Numbered from the stretch's first letter, positions 44,510-53,449 are shown. The stretch: 64,000 nt of DNA from Marinifilum flexuosum (GCF_003610555.1 NZ_RAPQ01000008.1:2286490-2350489), one strand, 5' to 3'. Translations and numbers: made by a program. Notes: generated by a model not told the origin, from the sequence alone.

Positions 44510-45136
44510 ATGAAAGTAGTGTCGACTAATAAAGGAACATCGGTAGAAATCAATTATCATGGAAAGGTAGTGAATACCGGCATGTATAAATTTCCGGTTG
44601 ATGAAGGAATTTATTTAGGCAAAGAGGATGTTAAAGATGATTCTGTAATTGACAGAAGGTATCATGGAGGAGTGGACAAGGCGTGCTATTGGTATTCTGC
44701 AAAGCATTATGAATTTTGGAAAAACAGATTTCCTGATTTGGAATGGGATTATGGAATGTTTGGTGAAAATTTAAGCATTTCGGAATTGGATGAAGGAGAG
44801 GTTAAAATTGGTGATGTTTATGAGATTGGTGAATGTTTGGTTCAAGTTACACAGCCCAGACAACCATGTTTTAAGCTGAATTATCGATTTTCTTGCGATA
44901 CTATGGTAAAAGAGTTTATTACAGCAGGATTTCCTGGCGTATACATTCGCATTTTACGTGAAGGAACCATAAATAAAGGAGATGAACTGATACTGAAAGA
45001 ACGAAACGAACAAAGTTTATCAATCCGTGAAGTATATCGATTGCTTTATCAAGCAGATAAAGATCCTTTGCTACTTCAATTGGCAATTGAAGATATGGCA
45101 TTAGCTGCCAATTGCAGGAAAGATTTAAGCAAATAA
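44510..45136 (+). CDS. MOSC-domain protein (YiiM-like)
   Basis: 208 residues. The MOSC domain (about 20-165) has DRRYHGGVDKACYWYSAKHYEFW, MFGENLSISELDEGEVKIGDVYEIGECLVQVTQPRQPCFKL (conserved Cys) and GFPGVYIRILREGTINKGDEL. A C-terminal 3-alpha segment (IREVYRLLYQADKDPLLLQLAIEDMALAANCRKDL) completes the YiiM architecture. YiiM relatives use molybdenum cofactor to reduce N-hydroxylated compounds, so a link with the modABC genes of this window is plausible. It starts 5 bases after the YwqK-like gene; a terminator follows. Confidence 0.9.
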   Translation: MKVVSTNKGTSVEINYHGKVVNTGMYKFPVDEGIYLGKEDVKDDSVIDRRYHGGVDKACYWYSAKHYEFWKNRFPDLEWDYGMFGENLSISELDEGEVKIGDVYEIGECLVQVTQPRQPCFKLNYRFSCDTMVKEFITAGFPGVYIRILREGTINKGDELILKERNEQSLSIREVYRLLYQADKDPLLLQLAIEDMALAANCRKDLSK

Positions 45137-45166
45137 AAAAAGGACAGTTAACCGTCCTTTTTTTTT
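45135..45166. terminator. bidirectional intrinsic terminator
   Basis: AAAGGAC/GTCCTTT arms extended by the inner GTTAAC dyad, with A- and T-tracts, lie between the convergent MOSC and lipoprotein genes. Confidence 0.9.
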
Positions 45167-45187
45167 ATTATTGGGAATATAATATCT

Positions 45188-45949
45188 CTAGCTGGCAAGT
45201 ATAATTTTTCTAACCAAAGCTTCAGCATCAACAGTACTAATATCCATATTGAAACCGATTTTATAGATCAAACCATTGTACCAGGCGTAATATTGGTAAG
45301 AGCCTGTAGATTCTTTATAAATTCTTTTGTCTGCTTCTACATATTTGTAATAGTCAAACATTCGTGGCCACATGTTATCATCCGACTTAGGCAAATAGTA
45401 TAAAGTATCTGTATCGGTCAATTTTAAGTTCTGGTATCTTCTTTTTCCCAGATCTTCTTTCAAAGTTTCCAATTCCTTTTCACTCATTTCATCAAATGGA
45501 TTGTTTGGATATTGAGTTACTGAAATTGTAAAGAAATCTTTGAAATTTGTCGCATAACTTTCAGCATTCTCCAAATATGAGATTTGAATTTGAAATACGA
45601 GTTGATTTTTGTCATTCCAAGAGGTAACAATATTTGCTTTTTGAGTATTTACATCAAAAGGCAATTCTGATGTAGAAATAAGATTGATTTTATTTCTCAT
45701 TTCGGCAGGAATTCTATTTAAAGCCTGACCAATACTTACAGGAATATAATAATCAACACTTTCCCTTTCTTTCAATATGTTAAAATCGTAATTGTAAGTG
45801 TGATCGTAACCTTCAACTTCGCTTAAACCAACTAATAATTCTTCATTCGGATCGATAAAACCAGTGTGCTTGTCATTTTCCGAACAAGATATCATTCCCA
45901 TGAATAATAGCGCAATACTAAGGTATTGGCATGATTTTTTGATATTCAT
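45188..45949 (-). CDS. lipoprotein of unknown function
   Basis: 253 residues with a clear lipobox, FMGMISC (Cys about 22). The mature part begins SENDKHTGFIDPNEELLVGLSEVEGYDHTYNYDF and ends FNMDISTVDAEALVRKIILAS. It has no repeat, catalytic motif or membrane helix beyond the signal. I recognise no family. Its own transcript, divergent from nothing close. Confidence 0.75.
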   Translation of the reverse strand: MNIKKSCQYLSIALLFMGMISCSENDKHTGFIDPNEELLVGLSEVEGYDHTYNYDFNILKERESVDYYIPVSIGQALNRIPAEMRNKINLISTSELPFDVNTQKANIVTSWNDKNQLVFQIQISYLENAESYATNFKDFFTISVTQYPNNPFDEMSEKELETLKEDLGKRRYQNLKLTDTDTLYYLPKSDDNMWPRMFDYYKYVEADKRIYKESTGSYQYYAWYNGLIYKIGFNMDISTVDAEALVRKIILAS

Positions 45950-46086
45950 AATTGTATGCTTATAGAATTCATAATGAACAATACAAACTTACGTAAAAAA
46001 TGAATTTATGTTTTCTTTTTGTTTAAGTTTTAATAATCTTCCTCAAAAAATACGATTACGAACTTCGTGTGAATGCTTCTAATTTA

Positions 46087-47601
46087 CTATTGATTAGCTA
46101 ATTCTATGGCAGTAAGAAAAATTAAGCTACTTACTTTTTTTATGGCGTCATAATCTATTTTATCCGGAGTATCGGTGGTTTTGTGATAGTCATTGTGTAA
46201 TCCGTTAAAATAAAAGATTGCAGGGATGTTTCTTTTTACAAATGACGCTTGATCTGATGCAGAATATAGAAAACTATCAGCAGTATCGTAGGAATAATCC
46301 AATTCTAGTTTTGGATATTGATTGTTGATACTATCCGTAATTGTTTTAAGCTTTGGGTTCAGATCGTTTGTACCCAGTAGATACACAAAATTAAGGTCAT
46401 CATGACGATTGTCCTTTCTACCAAGCATATCAATATTTAAATTCGTTTTAATGTTGTCATGTGGAAACGTTTTATTTTCGACAAAATATTTTGATCCCAG
46501 CAGGCCTTTTTCTTCACCTGTAAATGCAGCAAACACAATACTTCGTTTTAGTTTTAAACCAGCATCCACAGCTTTTTTTAGCTTTCGGGCAATCTCCAAC
46601 AAAGCCGCAGTTCCTGAGGCATTGTCATTTGCTCCATAATATATTTTTTGCCCATTCATTCCAACATGGTCGTAATGAGCAGATAAAATAATGTACTCCT
46701 CTTTTTTGTCGGTACCCGGTAAACAGGCAATTACATTTTCGGTTGATTGCGAATTGTATTCATTTTTAAGTTCTACATCAATTTTCAGGTTTCCATCATT
46801 TTTTATTTTCAAAGGATTATCGTTGATACATTTTTTAAGATCTTTTACTTTCACTTTTAGGATTTTAGTAAGAGATTTAGCACTGATAGGACCTTGATAG
46901 GTACTCAACATTCTATTGTACTTCTTATATCGTTCAGGTTGAGTTAGAGAGTCAAAAGGAATACTTAAAGGAAATTTTTGTGGGTGAAGAATCTGCCTTT
47001 TACTAAACATCCGTTTTTGTCTTTGCATAACTGTTTGAATTTGATGAGGATTCAGCGGGTTACTATAAAAAACGATATTACAATTAGTTTTATTAATGAT
47101 ATCGAGAGCCTTTACGGGGCCAGCAAATAAATTGGAGGTAAGAAAGCATACCGCTTTATTGGAAAGGTCTTTATTAATATATGAACTATCAGGAGCAGTA
47201 CCCAAATAAATTAAATCAAGGCCATCAGCTTTATAGCTTTTATATCCAAATAATGCAAAATCGTCATACGGATTAAGTTTTTTTCCGTTCACAGAAAGAT
47301 TTAAATCGGGAACTGTTTTGGAGTATATTGAAAAGTTTTGAAAATAACTTAAACTGTCTGATTGCATTTGGTAGCCAATTAGTCCAGCTTTTTTGAACTG
47401 TTTGTAGATGTATACAGCTGCCAATTTTTGACCTTCCTTAGCTGTTTCTCTGCCTTGCATTTTTTTCGATGCCAATTCATAAACATCATTTTTAATGTTT
47501 TCTGCCGATATATTTTGAGAAAAATCTACAAGATTGAATTGTTGCGCAATTAGTTTTAATGAAACAAGAAAACAGATAGATAGGATTGTAAACTTCTTCA
47601 T
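46087..47601 (-). CDS. exported M28 family aminopeptidase
   Basis: 504 residues from the ATG at 47599-47601, which begins a signal peptide (MKKFTILSICFLVSLKLIAQ); the open frame extends to 47742 but that part is not signal-like. Zinc ligands of the M28 di-zinc site are visible: LSAHYDHVGMNG (His, Asp), GANDNASGTAALLEIA (Asp), AFTGEEKGLLGSKYF (Glu pair), NLNIDMLGR (Asp) and FNGLHNDYHKTTDTPDKID (His). The middle (about 120-250) is a long inserted region of the PA-domain position. It should trim peptides in the periplasm. Divergent from the PCMT gene. Confidence 0.92.
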   Translation of the reverse strand: MKKFTILSICFLVSLKLIAQQFNLVDFSQNISAENIKNDVYELASKKMQGRETAKEGQKLAAVYIYKQFKKAGLIGYQMQSDSLSYFQNFSIYSKTVPDLNLSVNGKKLNPYDDFALFGYKSYKADGLDLIYLGTAPDSSYINKDLSNKAVCFLTSNLFAGPVKALDIINKTNCNIVFYSNPLNPHQIQTVMQRQKRMFSKRQILHPQKFPLSIPFDSLTQPERYKKYNRMLSTYQGPISAKSLTKILKVKVKDLKKCINDNPLKIKNDGNLKIDVELKNEYNSQSTENVIACLPGTDKKEEYIILSAHYDHVGMNGQKIYYGANDNASGTAALLEIARKLKKAVDAGLKLKRSIVFAAFTGEEKGLLGSKYFVENKTFPHDNIKTNLNIDMLGRKDNRHDDLNFVYLLGTNDLNPKLKTITDSINNQYPKLELDYSYDTADSFLYSASDQASFVKRNIPAIFYFNGLHNDYHKTTDTPDKIDYDAIKKVSSLIFLTAIELANQ

Positions 47602-47778
47602 ATTATGGTGTTTTAGTAAAGAGATAAAGGTCAATTGTGAATTTAATAAAATAAATCTCCTTTTTGGTATATCAGCAATAAAAAGATGTATAGCTAGATA
47701 TTTCGCAGAGCACTTATAAAGTCGTAAATTTATAGTATACAATCATTACGGTTTGTTTCAATATCAAAAAGGTATAAT

Positions 47779-48498
47779 ATGAACTTTGGTTTAATATATG
47801 GTTTAGGATTACTGATTATTGGTATTGTTGTTCCTGTGAGGCAAAATGTTCAGGATATGGATTTTAAAGAGAAAAGGTTTAAAATGGTGGCTGAGCAGAT
47901 AAAATCCAGGGGAATAAATGACTCGGATGTTATTAAAGCCATGCAAATAGTAGAACGACATTTGTTTGTACCTAACTATTTGAAGAAGTATGCTTATCAG
48001 GATCGTCCACTTCCAATTGGGCATGGACAAACCATTTCACAACCCTATATTGTTGGCTTAATGTCTCAACTTCTAGAGGTGGAAGAAGGAGAGAAGCTAT
48101 TGGAAATAGGGACAGGATCAGGTTATCAGGCTGCAGTTCTTGGAGAGTTGGGAGGAGAGGTTTATAGCATAGAAATTGTGAAGCCATTGCAGAAAAGAGC
48201 AGCTTTTGTTCTGGATTCTTTAAACTATAAAAATGTTAATACCCGATATGGAGATGGATATATAGGCTGGCCGGAAAAAGCACCTTTCGATGGCATTATT
48301 GTAACCTGTTCGCCAACAAAAATACCCCAAGCTTTAATTGATCAGTTGGCTGAAGGAGGTAAACTTGTAATTCCTGTTGGTTTAAAATATGTAAAGAAAT
48401 TGGTTCTTTTGGAAAAAAAGAAAGGCAAAGTGGTACAACACAATGTTATACCCGTAAGGTTTGTGCCAATGGTTGACATAGATGGAAATCTGTATTGA
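47779..48498 (+). CDS. pcm: protein-L-isoaspartate O-methyltransferase, possibly membrane-anchored or exported
   Basis: 239 residues. The methyltransferase domain has RHLFVPNYLKKYAYQDRPLPIGHGQTISQPYIVGLM, motif I LLEIGTGSGYQAAVLGEL, YSIEIVKPL and FDGIIVTCSPTKIPQALIDQL. It methylates L-isoaspartyl residues for repair of aged proteins. The first 20 residues (MNFGLIYGLGLLIIGIVVPV) are a hydrophobic leader, odd for a SAM-dependent enzyme. An alternative start at MDFKEKRF (residue 27) would remove it. The start decides whether it is cytoplasmic. Confidence 0.88.
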   Translation: MNFGLIYGLGLLIIGIVVPVRQNVQDMDFKEKRFKMVAEQIKSRGINDSDVIKAMQIVERHLFVPNYLKKYAYQDRPLPIGHGQTISQPYIVGLMSQLLEVEEGEKLLEIGTGSGYQAAVLGELGGEVYSIEIVKPLQKRAAFVLDSLNYKNVNTRYGDGYIGWPEKAPFDGIIVTCSPTKIPQALIDQLAEGGKLVIPVGLKYVKKLVLLEKKKGKVVQHNVIPVRFVPMVDIDGNLY

Positions 48499-48509
48499 AC
48501 GAACTTTAC

Positions 48510-49016
48510 TTAAGGATTTGATTTTTTATAGATCCCTTGAAATTGAATATTCCAACTTTTCCCATTATCGGTAGTTGATTCCCAAACTTGTTTTACATTG
48601 CCATTGGTTAGATGTGTCCATGTTATTCTGTGTATAGAGTTTGGTTCACCCATATTAGAGTCCAAATCACTTGAAAGAATCATTTTGCCATCAGAAAATG
48701 TTCCTTCAAGAAGCAGGTTGTTACCATTCTTATCGATCCATATTTGATGCCATTTGGCTGTTTTTGGATTGTAGAAACTGTAGCTGGTACCAGTGAAGTT
48801 TTCCTTCTCAGAAACCCAATTCTCCTGAATTACATTTTTGTTTTGCAGAAAGACAATTGTATTCTTACCCACTAAATTTTCTTCGGTATAAACATCCCAC
48901 TCTCCAACCCAAAAGTCAAACTGTCGAGTTGGATCAATAGTTTTCTTTTCTTCTTGCGCCAATATAGAGTTGGGAATGCACACTACTGCAATAGTTAGGA
49001 TCAGAAATGATTTCAT
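48510..49016 (-). CDS. exported DUF1579-like protein
   Basis: 168 residues from the ATG at 49014-49016, which starts a signal peptide (MKSFLILTIAVVCIPNSILAQ); the frame upstream overlaps the DUF302 gene. The mature part has the lipocalin-like pattern RQFDFWVGEWDVYTEENLVGKNTIVFLQNKNVIQENWVS and GKSWNIQFQGIYKK, as in DUF1579-type proteins. Function unknown; these small barrels may bind ligands. Last gene of a minus-strand run of three small proteins. Confidence 0.75.
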   Translation of the reverse strand: MKSFLILTIAVVCIPNSILAQEEKKTIDPTRQFDFWVGEWDVYTEENLVGKNTIVFLQNKNVIQENWVSEKENFTGTSYSFYNPKTAKWHQIWIDKNGNNLLLEGTFSDGKMILSSDLDSNMGEPNSIHRITWTHLTNGNVKQVWESTTDNGKSWNIQFQGIYKKSNP

Positions 49017-49035
49017 AGTTAAGGGGCTTTGTTGA

Positions 49036-49428
49036 TTAATCATCAAGATAGGTAAGACAACGCTCAAGTTTCATTTTTAGCTCGATGGCAAAAGGTTGCA
49101 ACTCTTCGTTTTCAATTACATTAAAAGCTGCAGTAGGATCCATAATTGAAATGTCAACATGACCATTATCTTGTTCTATTACAGTAATATTACATGGCAT
49201 CATTATTCCAATTTGATCTTCAACCTGTAATGCTTCATAAGCAAATGTTGGATTACAGGCTCCCAGTATTCGATATTTTTTGAAGTCAACATTAATTTTC
49301 TCTTTTAAGGTTGATTTTACATCAATATCGGTAAGAATACCAAAACCTTCCGTTTGCACAGCTTTGATAACCCGTTCAATGGCTTCATCGAATCCAAAGT
49401 TTGTACTTCGTTTAATATAGTAGCTCAT
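49036..49428 (-). CDS. DUF302 family protein
   Basis: 130 residues. The DUF302 pattern is clear: FGFDEAIERVIKAVQTEGFGILTDIDVKSTLKEKINVDFKKYRILGACNPTFAYEALQVEDQIGIMMPCNITV and a C-terminal helix. The C-N-P and M-P-C-N cysteines are conserved in many members, suggesting redox or metal binding. No signal peptide. It lies between the DoxX-like membrane gene (26 bases) and the DUF1579-like gene (19 bases), so the three are probably an operon. Confidence 0.85.
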   Translation of the reverse strand: MSYYIKRSTNFGFDEAIERVIKAVQTEGFGILTDIDVKSTLKEKINVDFKKYRILGACNPTFAYEALQVEDQIGIMMPCNITVIEQDNGHVDISIMDPTAAFNVIENEELQPFAIELKMKLERCLTYLDD

Positions 49429-49454
49429 ATTATAAATTTTAGGTTTGTAATTGT

Positions 49455-49949
49455 TTAAATATCATGCTTAAATCGATTGGTTTGAAGTCCCTTTCTTGGA
49501 GACAAATCACAAACTTTAAATAAAGTCCATATCAATAAGGGGAATGATAGTATTCTAACATATCCAAGAATGGGTTCATATTCCGGTCCCAATGGTCCGG
49601 GAATGTAATCCATCATCATAAAAATGCTTAATGGTATAAATAAGGCGAGAAGAATCATTAGCAATATGGCAGCTTCCTTGTATACTCGTCTGATTAATAA
49701 GCCAACTCCACAAATGATTTGGATAAATCCTGAAACGCTGGTAGCCGTATAGGTCGATTTAAAAATGGTTGAGAATAGGTGACTGAAAAATGTTGGAAAC
49801 ATAATATGTAATGCACCTACTACAATTGCAGCAATACCAAAAGCAAAACGAAAGTGCTCGTTTCTGGAAAAAGCCTTTAGATAATTGCTGAATATTGAAA
49901 TTATTCTAATAAGGATATAGGATGATAATATCACCAGAATTAGAAGCAT
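49455..49949 (-). CDS. four-helix membrane protein, DoxX-like
   Basis: 164 residues with four to five hydrophobic helices (about 1-20, 34-55, 70-88, 92-112, 127-145). The pattern FRFAFGIAAIVVGALHIMFPTFF and GFIQIICGVGLLIRRVYKEAA resembles DoxX/DoxD-type quinone-associated membrane proteins, but the match is loose. First gene of the three-gene run with DUF302 and DUF1579-like. Confidence 0.6.
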   Translation of the reverse strand: MLLILVILSSYILIRIISIFSNYLKAFSRNEHFRFAFGIAAIVVGALHIMFPTFFSHLFSTIFKSTYTATSVSGFIQIICGVGLLIRRVYKEAAILLMILLALFIPLSIFMMMDYIPGPLGPEYEPILGYVRILSFPLLIWTLFKVCDLSPRKGLQTNRFKHDI

Positions 49950-50078
49950 GATTGCAAATTTTTATATTCCCATCATTAAGTTACGAATTTGTTGTTCTGC
50001 TTGCAAATCAGAGTGTATTATAAAAAAGGAAGGATCACTTTAAAGTGACCCATCTTTATACTATTACTATGATAGTTG

Positions 50079-52730
50079 TTACTTTTTTAAATGAATTTCA
50101 ACAACACCATTTTTGGCTTTTCTTCCATATTTTTCCAATGCTGTTGTATCTTTCAAAACGGTTATACTTTCAATATCATCTGACGATATTTTATTTACAG
50201 CTTTAGCATTTGTTCTTTTTCCATCAATTATGAATAATGGTGCATCTTTTCCAGAAAAGTTTTCTAAACGAAACTGGTTTGACATCTCTTTCGCTTCATC
50301 TTTACTTGTAATAACAATAACTCCATTTTCAGCAGCTTTTCCATAAAGATCAGTTGCAGATGCGTCTTTTAATATTGTTATGCTTTTAAAACTGTTTGAA
50401 TCCAACTTTTTAAATTTCTCATATTCCATTGATTTTCCATCCAAAATGATGAGGGGATTTTTATTGTTTGAAACTCCTTTTACTTGAACCAAATGCGCTG
50501 ATTTTCTTTTGCTTTCGATGCTATTAATAATTATGACTCCGTTTGATGCCTTTTCACCATATAATTCGGTTGCAGTTTTTTCTTTTATTACCTTAATAGA
50601 ATTAATGGTATTTGGGTCTAAAGAACTAAATGTGTTTTTGTCAATTGTTTTTCCGTCAAGAATAATAAGTAAATTATCAGATTCAGGAAAACCCTTAATT
50701 CGAACGGAATGATTCTTCTTGTTTTTCTCTCCTTCAATTTGCTCTTCAAGTTCTTTTCTATACTGAGGAGTATTTAGCTTTTCCAAATGCTTTTGAATGC
50801 TTTCCTTGCTTCTTTCAAGTTTCTCTTGAAGTTCTTTCTGGTATTTTTGAGAGTTGAATTTTTCGATTTGCTTTTTTAAGGATTCTCTTTGTTTTTGAAG
50901 TTGTTTTTCAAATTCTCCTGATTCCATTTTTTTTAGATGCTCTTGAAGCGATTTTTGCGATCTTTCGATGTTTTGCTTCAATTGCTCTTTAAATTCTTTG
51001 GAATTAACTCTTTCAATTGTTTCCTGAATCCTTTTCTTAATTTCAGCTTTTTCTTTTTCACTAAGCTTCTTGTCAGACTCAATTTCTTTCAGCTCTTTAC
51101 TCAGTTCTTCTTTCTGAAGTTCTTTTTCCAATTCAAGCTGCTTGATTAAATTCTGGTTCGTTAACTCTTTAAGCTCTTGTCTTAGTTCGGACTGTTGCTC
51201 TTGCATTTCTTTCTTAATCTGCTCAACATCCAAATCTTTCAGAGCATTTTCCATCTTCAGTCGCATTTCATCAAAGTTCATTTCTACTTTGACTTCTTCT
51301 AATTCCTTAGCTGCTTTTTCTAATTCAATTTTTTGCTCCTTAATTATTTCATTTACCTTTTTTTGCAACCATTTTTTTGATTTTAAAGAATCTTGAGGAA
51401 AGTCAAAATCAACATCAAAATCCATTGGTGCTTCCACATCATGATCCACTTCAGCAACAGGTTCTGCTTCCACTTCAGGAGCCACTTCCATTACATCTTC
51501 CAGTTCTACTTCAGGAGCCACTTCAACTACATCTTCAACTTCTGATTCTACTTCAACAATTTCTTTTAATTCAAGTTTCTCATTCGCTTTTTTACTCTTT
51601 TTAGATTTCTTTTTCTGCTTAATAGGAGCAAGCATCATGGCATCAGATCCATTTTGTTGATTTTGATCTAAAACATTAATCTTCGAAAAGAACTGTTTGC
51701 CGGTTAATGCATTGCCTGAAATGGCAAAATTCGAAATCAAGATTAATCCGCTAAGTAGAAAAACAAATAAACCACTAAAAACTATTTTGTTTGTCTTTTT
51801 AGCTGATACTTTTGGTCTTACAATTCGTTGTACTCGATTAAAAAGATTATCCTTTTTACCTGATAATCCCAATACCAATTCGAATCTCTTTTTTCTAATT
51901 GCTTCCATATTATTTAATGCTTTAATTAGGGTTAAGGATTCACCACAAACCTTTACCGCCAGATCATCACATATGTGTTCTCTTTCGGTATTAACCACAG
52001 AAGATAGCCACCAAACAACAGGATGATAGAAAAATAACAACTCTATTATGCCTTGAATAAATTGAAATAAATAATCGTGACGCTTGATGTGCGCCAACTC
52101 GTGTGCTATAATAATTTCCAATTGATTTTCCGGTATTCCGCTTAGCATGCTTACCGGTAATAAAACCACTGGTTTAAAATATCCTACCAGGGATGGAGTT
52201 TGAACATAGCCAGACTCTAATATTGTAATTTTTTGTTTTAAGTTGATCTTTTGAATGAGCTTATCAGCAATGTTTTGCGTTTGTTTCGATACAGGATAGG
52301 TGAGGTGTTTGCGCAATTTAATGGATTGCAGATAATTGAATGTCATGTGACAAGAAAGAATACAAACGCCAATAATCCAGAAGTTCACCATTATTGGAAA
52401 ATACCTGTCGATCTGTAAATATTCAAAGCTAAACTGATTTAGAGTTTCAGGACTATTAAGAAGGTATAATAATAGCTCAGGGCTTAAATTTAAAGCGGAA
52501 CCATTACCATGACCTGATAATGGGAGATAATGAAAAAAGGTAATGGCGAAACTCACAAATATAAATGCCAAAGCCAAGCTTGCTACACCATATCTTAGTT
52601 TAGCATTGTCTTTTGATATAAATCGAAACAGAAGCCAAGTGATAAGGCCAAAAATTACGATTTGCCATACCGAATGCAGTAAAGCCCAGCCTACGGCATC
52701 AACCAACTCGTATATACTAAAATTATTCAT
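50079..52730 (-). CDS. M56 (BlaR1-like) membrane peptidase with long coiled coil and three plug-like repeats
   Basis: 883 residues from the ATG at 52728-52730, which overlaps the blaI stop by 8 bases. The N-terminal M56 domain has about four membrane helices and the zinc motif IIAHELAHIKRHDYLFQ (HExxH at 210-214). A further helix (about 313-333) is followed by an acidic linker of VEVAPEVE-type repeats (about 380-425), a highly charged coiled coil (about 430-670) with repeats ending KHLEKLNTPQY-like, and three copies of a TonB-plug-like mini-domain (LLIILDGKTID...IKVIKEKTATELYGEKASNG, PLIILDGKSME, PLFIIDGKRTN). The protease should relieve BlaI repression on a signal sensed outside. The plug-like repeats may hold that signal or dock to envelope proteins. 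Confidence 0.88.
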   Translation of the reverse strand: MNNFSIYELVDAVGWALLHSVWQIVIFGLITWLLFRFISKDNAKLRYGVASLALAFIFVSFAITFFHYLPLSGHGNGSALNLSPELLLYLLNSPETLNQFSFEYLQIDRYFPIMVNFWIIGVCILSCHMTFNYLQSIKLRKHLTYPVSKQTQNIADKLIQKINLKQKITILESGYVQTPSLVGYFKPVVLLPVSMLSGIPENQLEIIIAHELAHIKRHDYLFQFIQGIIELLFFYHPVVWWLSSVVNTEREHICDDLAVKVCGESLTLIKALNNMEAIRKKRFELVLGLSGKKDNLFNRVQRIVRPKVSAKKTNKIVFSGLFVFLLSGLILISNFAISGNALTGKQFFSKINVLDQNQQNGSDAMMLAPIKQKKKSKKSKKANEKLELKEIVEVESEVEDVVEVAPEVELEDVMEVAPEVEAEPVAEVDHDVEAPMDFDVDFDFPQDSLKSKKWLQKKVNEIIKEQKIELEKAAKELEEVKVEMNFDEMRLKMENALKDLDVEQIKKEMQEQQSELRQELKELTNQNLIKQLELEKELQKEELSKELKEIESDKKLSEKEKAEIKKRIQETIERVNSKEFKEQLKQNIERSQKSLQEHLKKMESGEFEKQLQKQRESLKKQIEKFNSQKYQKELQEKLERSKESIQKHLEKLNTPQYRKELEEQIEGEKNKKNHSVRIKGFPESDNLLIILDGKTIDKNTFSSLDPNTINSIKVIKEKTATELYGEKASNGVIIINSIESKRKSAHLVQVKGVSNNKNPLIILDGKSMEYEKFKKLDSNSFKSITILKDASATDLYGKAAENGVIVITSKDEAKEMSNQFRLENFSGKDAPLFIIDGKRTNAKAVNKISSDDIESITVLKDTTALEKYGRKAKNGVVEIHLKK

Positions 52731-53121
52731 GGGGTTCAGACTTTTGTGACGATTCAATATCATCAATTAAATTGCGAATTTTATTCAGTTCCTCGGCGCT
52801 ACATTTTTTATTGCCAAGGGCTTGCAACACCATTCCCGATGTTGATCCGTTGAATAGGGTAGATATGAATTTATCAATGAGAAGATTTTTGGTTTCTTTT
52901 TCTTCCACAATAGCCTCATAAATATGAGTTCGAGAGTTTTTTTCTCTTCGAAGCATATTTTTTTCCGTCATGATTTGCATCACCTTTAGAGTTGTTGTGT
53001 ACCCAACATCTCTACCGGTTTTTAATTTTTCGTTTACAAAACGTACTGTCGACGGACCATAAGTCCATAATACTTGCAAAATTTCTAGTTCTGCTTCGGT
53101 TGGCTTAATCTTCTTTGGCAT
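52723..53121 (-). CDS. BlaI/MecI/CopY family repressor
   Basis: 132 residues. Winged HTH: PTEAELEILQVLWTYGPSTVRFVNEKLKTGRDVGYTTTLKVMQIMTEKNMLRREKNSRTHIYEA, then a C-terminal dimerisation part with LLIDKFISTLFNGSTSGMVLQALG. It represses its own operon until cut or displaced through the M56 partner encoded next. Three 16-bp dyads lie in front of it. There is no beta-lactamase in this window. Confidence 0.93.
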   Translation of the reverse strand: MPKKIKPTEAELEILQVLWTYGPSTVRFVNEKLKTGRDVGYTTTLKVMQIMTEKNMLRREKNSRTHIYEAIVEEKETKNLLIDKFISTLFNGSTSGMVLQALGNKKCSAEELNKIRNLIDDIESSQKSEPHE

Positions 53122-53140
53122 TTTGTGGTGAATTCCGTTA

Positions 53141-53212
53141 TACGATTAATTTCGTAGATAAAATTATACGAAAGATTTCGTAATACAAAATATTAGTACG
53201 ATAAATTTCGTA
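53141..53212 (-). promoter_or_regulatory. three BlaI-type operator dyads
   Basis: TACGATTAATTTCGTA (53141-53156), TACGAAAGATTTCGTA (53167-53182) and TACGATAAATTTCGTA (53197-53212) share TACGA...TTTCGTA. All lie 20-91 bases upstream of the blaI start codon. BlaI-family proteins bind such short dyads; negative autoregulation is inferred. Confidence 0.88.
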
Positions 53213-53449
53213 GAAAGCCCTGTTTTTTCGTTTTTTTAACATTTGGATAATTTCTATAGATTCTTTATTTAAAACTTTTTACCCTTTACTTCCATCTTTT
53301 TTTTTCGTATTTTAATAGTTCCCCCTCTTAGTTGTTAAAGTGGGATCGAAGTGAGAAAAGAAAAGGAATAAAACTCAATCGGCATGACCGATTAAAGGCG
53401 ATAGAGCCTTATGCGGATTGCAAATTTTAAACCATAGAACTAGAACGCT
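53213..53449. other. divergent intergenic region with a two-hairpin leader of ybaK
   Basis: Two adjacent hairpins precede the YbaK gene by about 40 bases: AATCGG/CCGATT (53377-53393, loop CATGA) and AAGGC/GCCTT (53395-53410, loop GATAGA). A purine-rich stretch (53341-53370) lies before them. I do not recognise a known riboswitch. No gene is supported. Confidence 0.5.

Noticed and set aside
43422-45136. Toxin-antitoxin module (YwqK antitoxin label)
   Set aside because: The YwqK-like protein is exported and no toxin gene is adjacent; the neighbours are an esterase and a MOSC protein.
50937-51604. Plus-strand open frames opposite the M56 coiled-coil region
   Set aside because: Low-complexity products (Phe/Leu/Ser- or Gln/Leu-rich) that are the antisense of Lys/Glu-rich codons.
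50079-53121. Beta-lactam resistance cassette
   Set aside because: BlaI and an M56 protein are present, but there is no penicillin-binding sensor domain and no beta-lactamase gene in the window.
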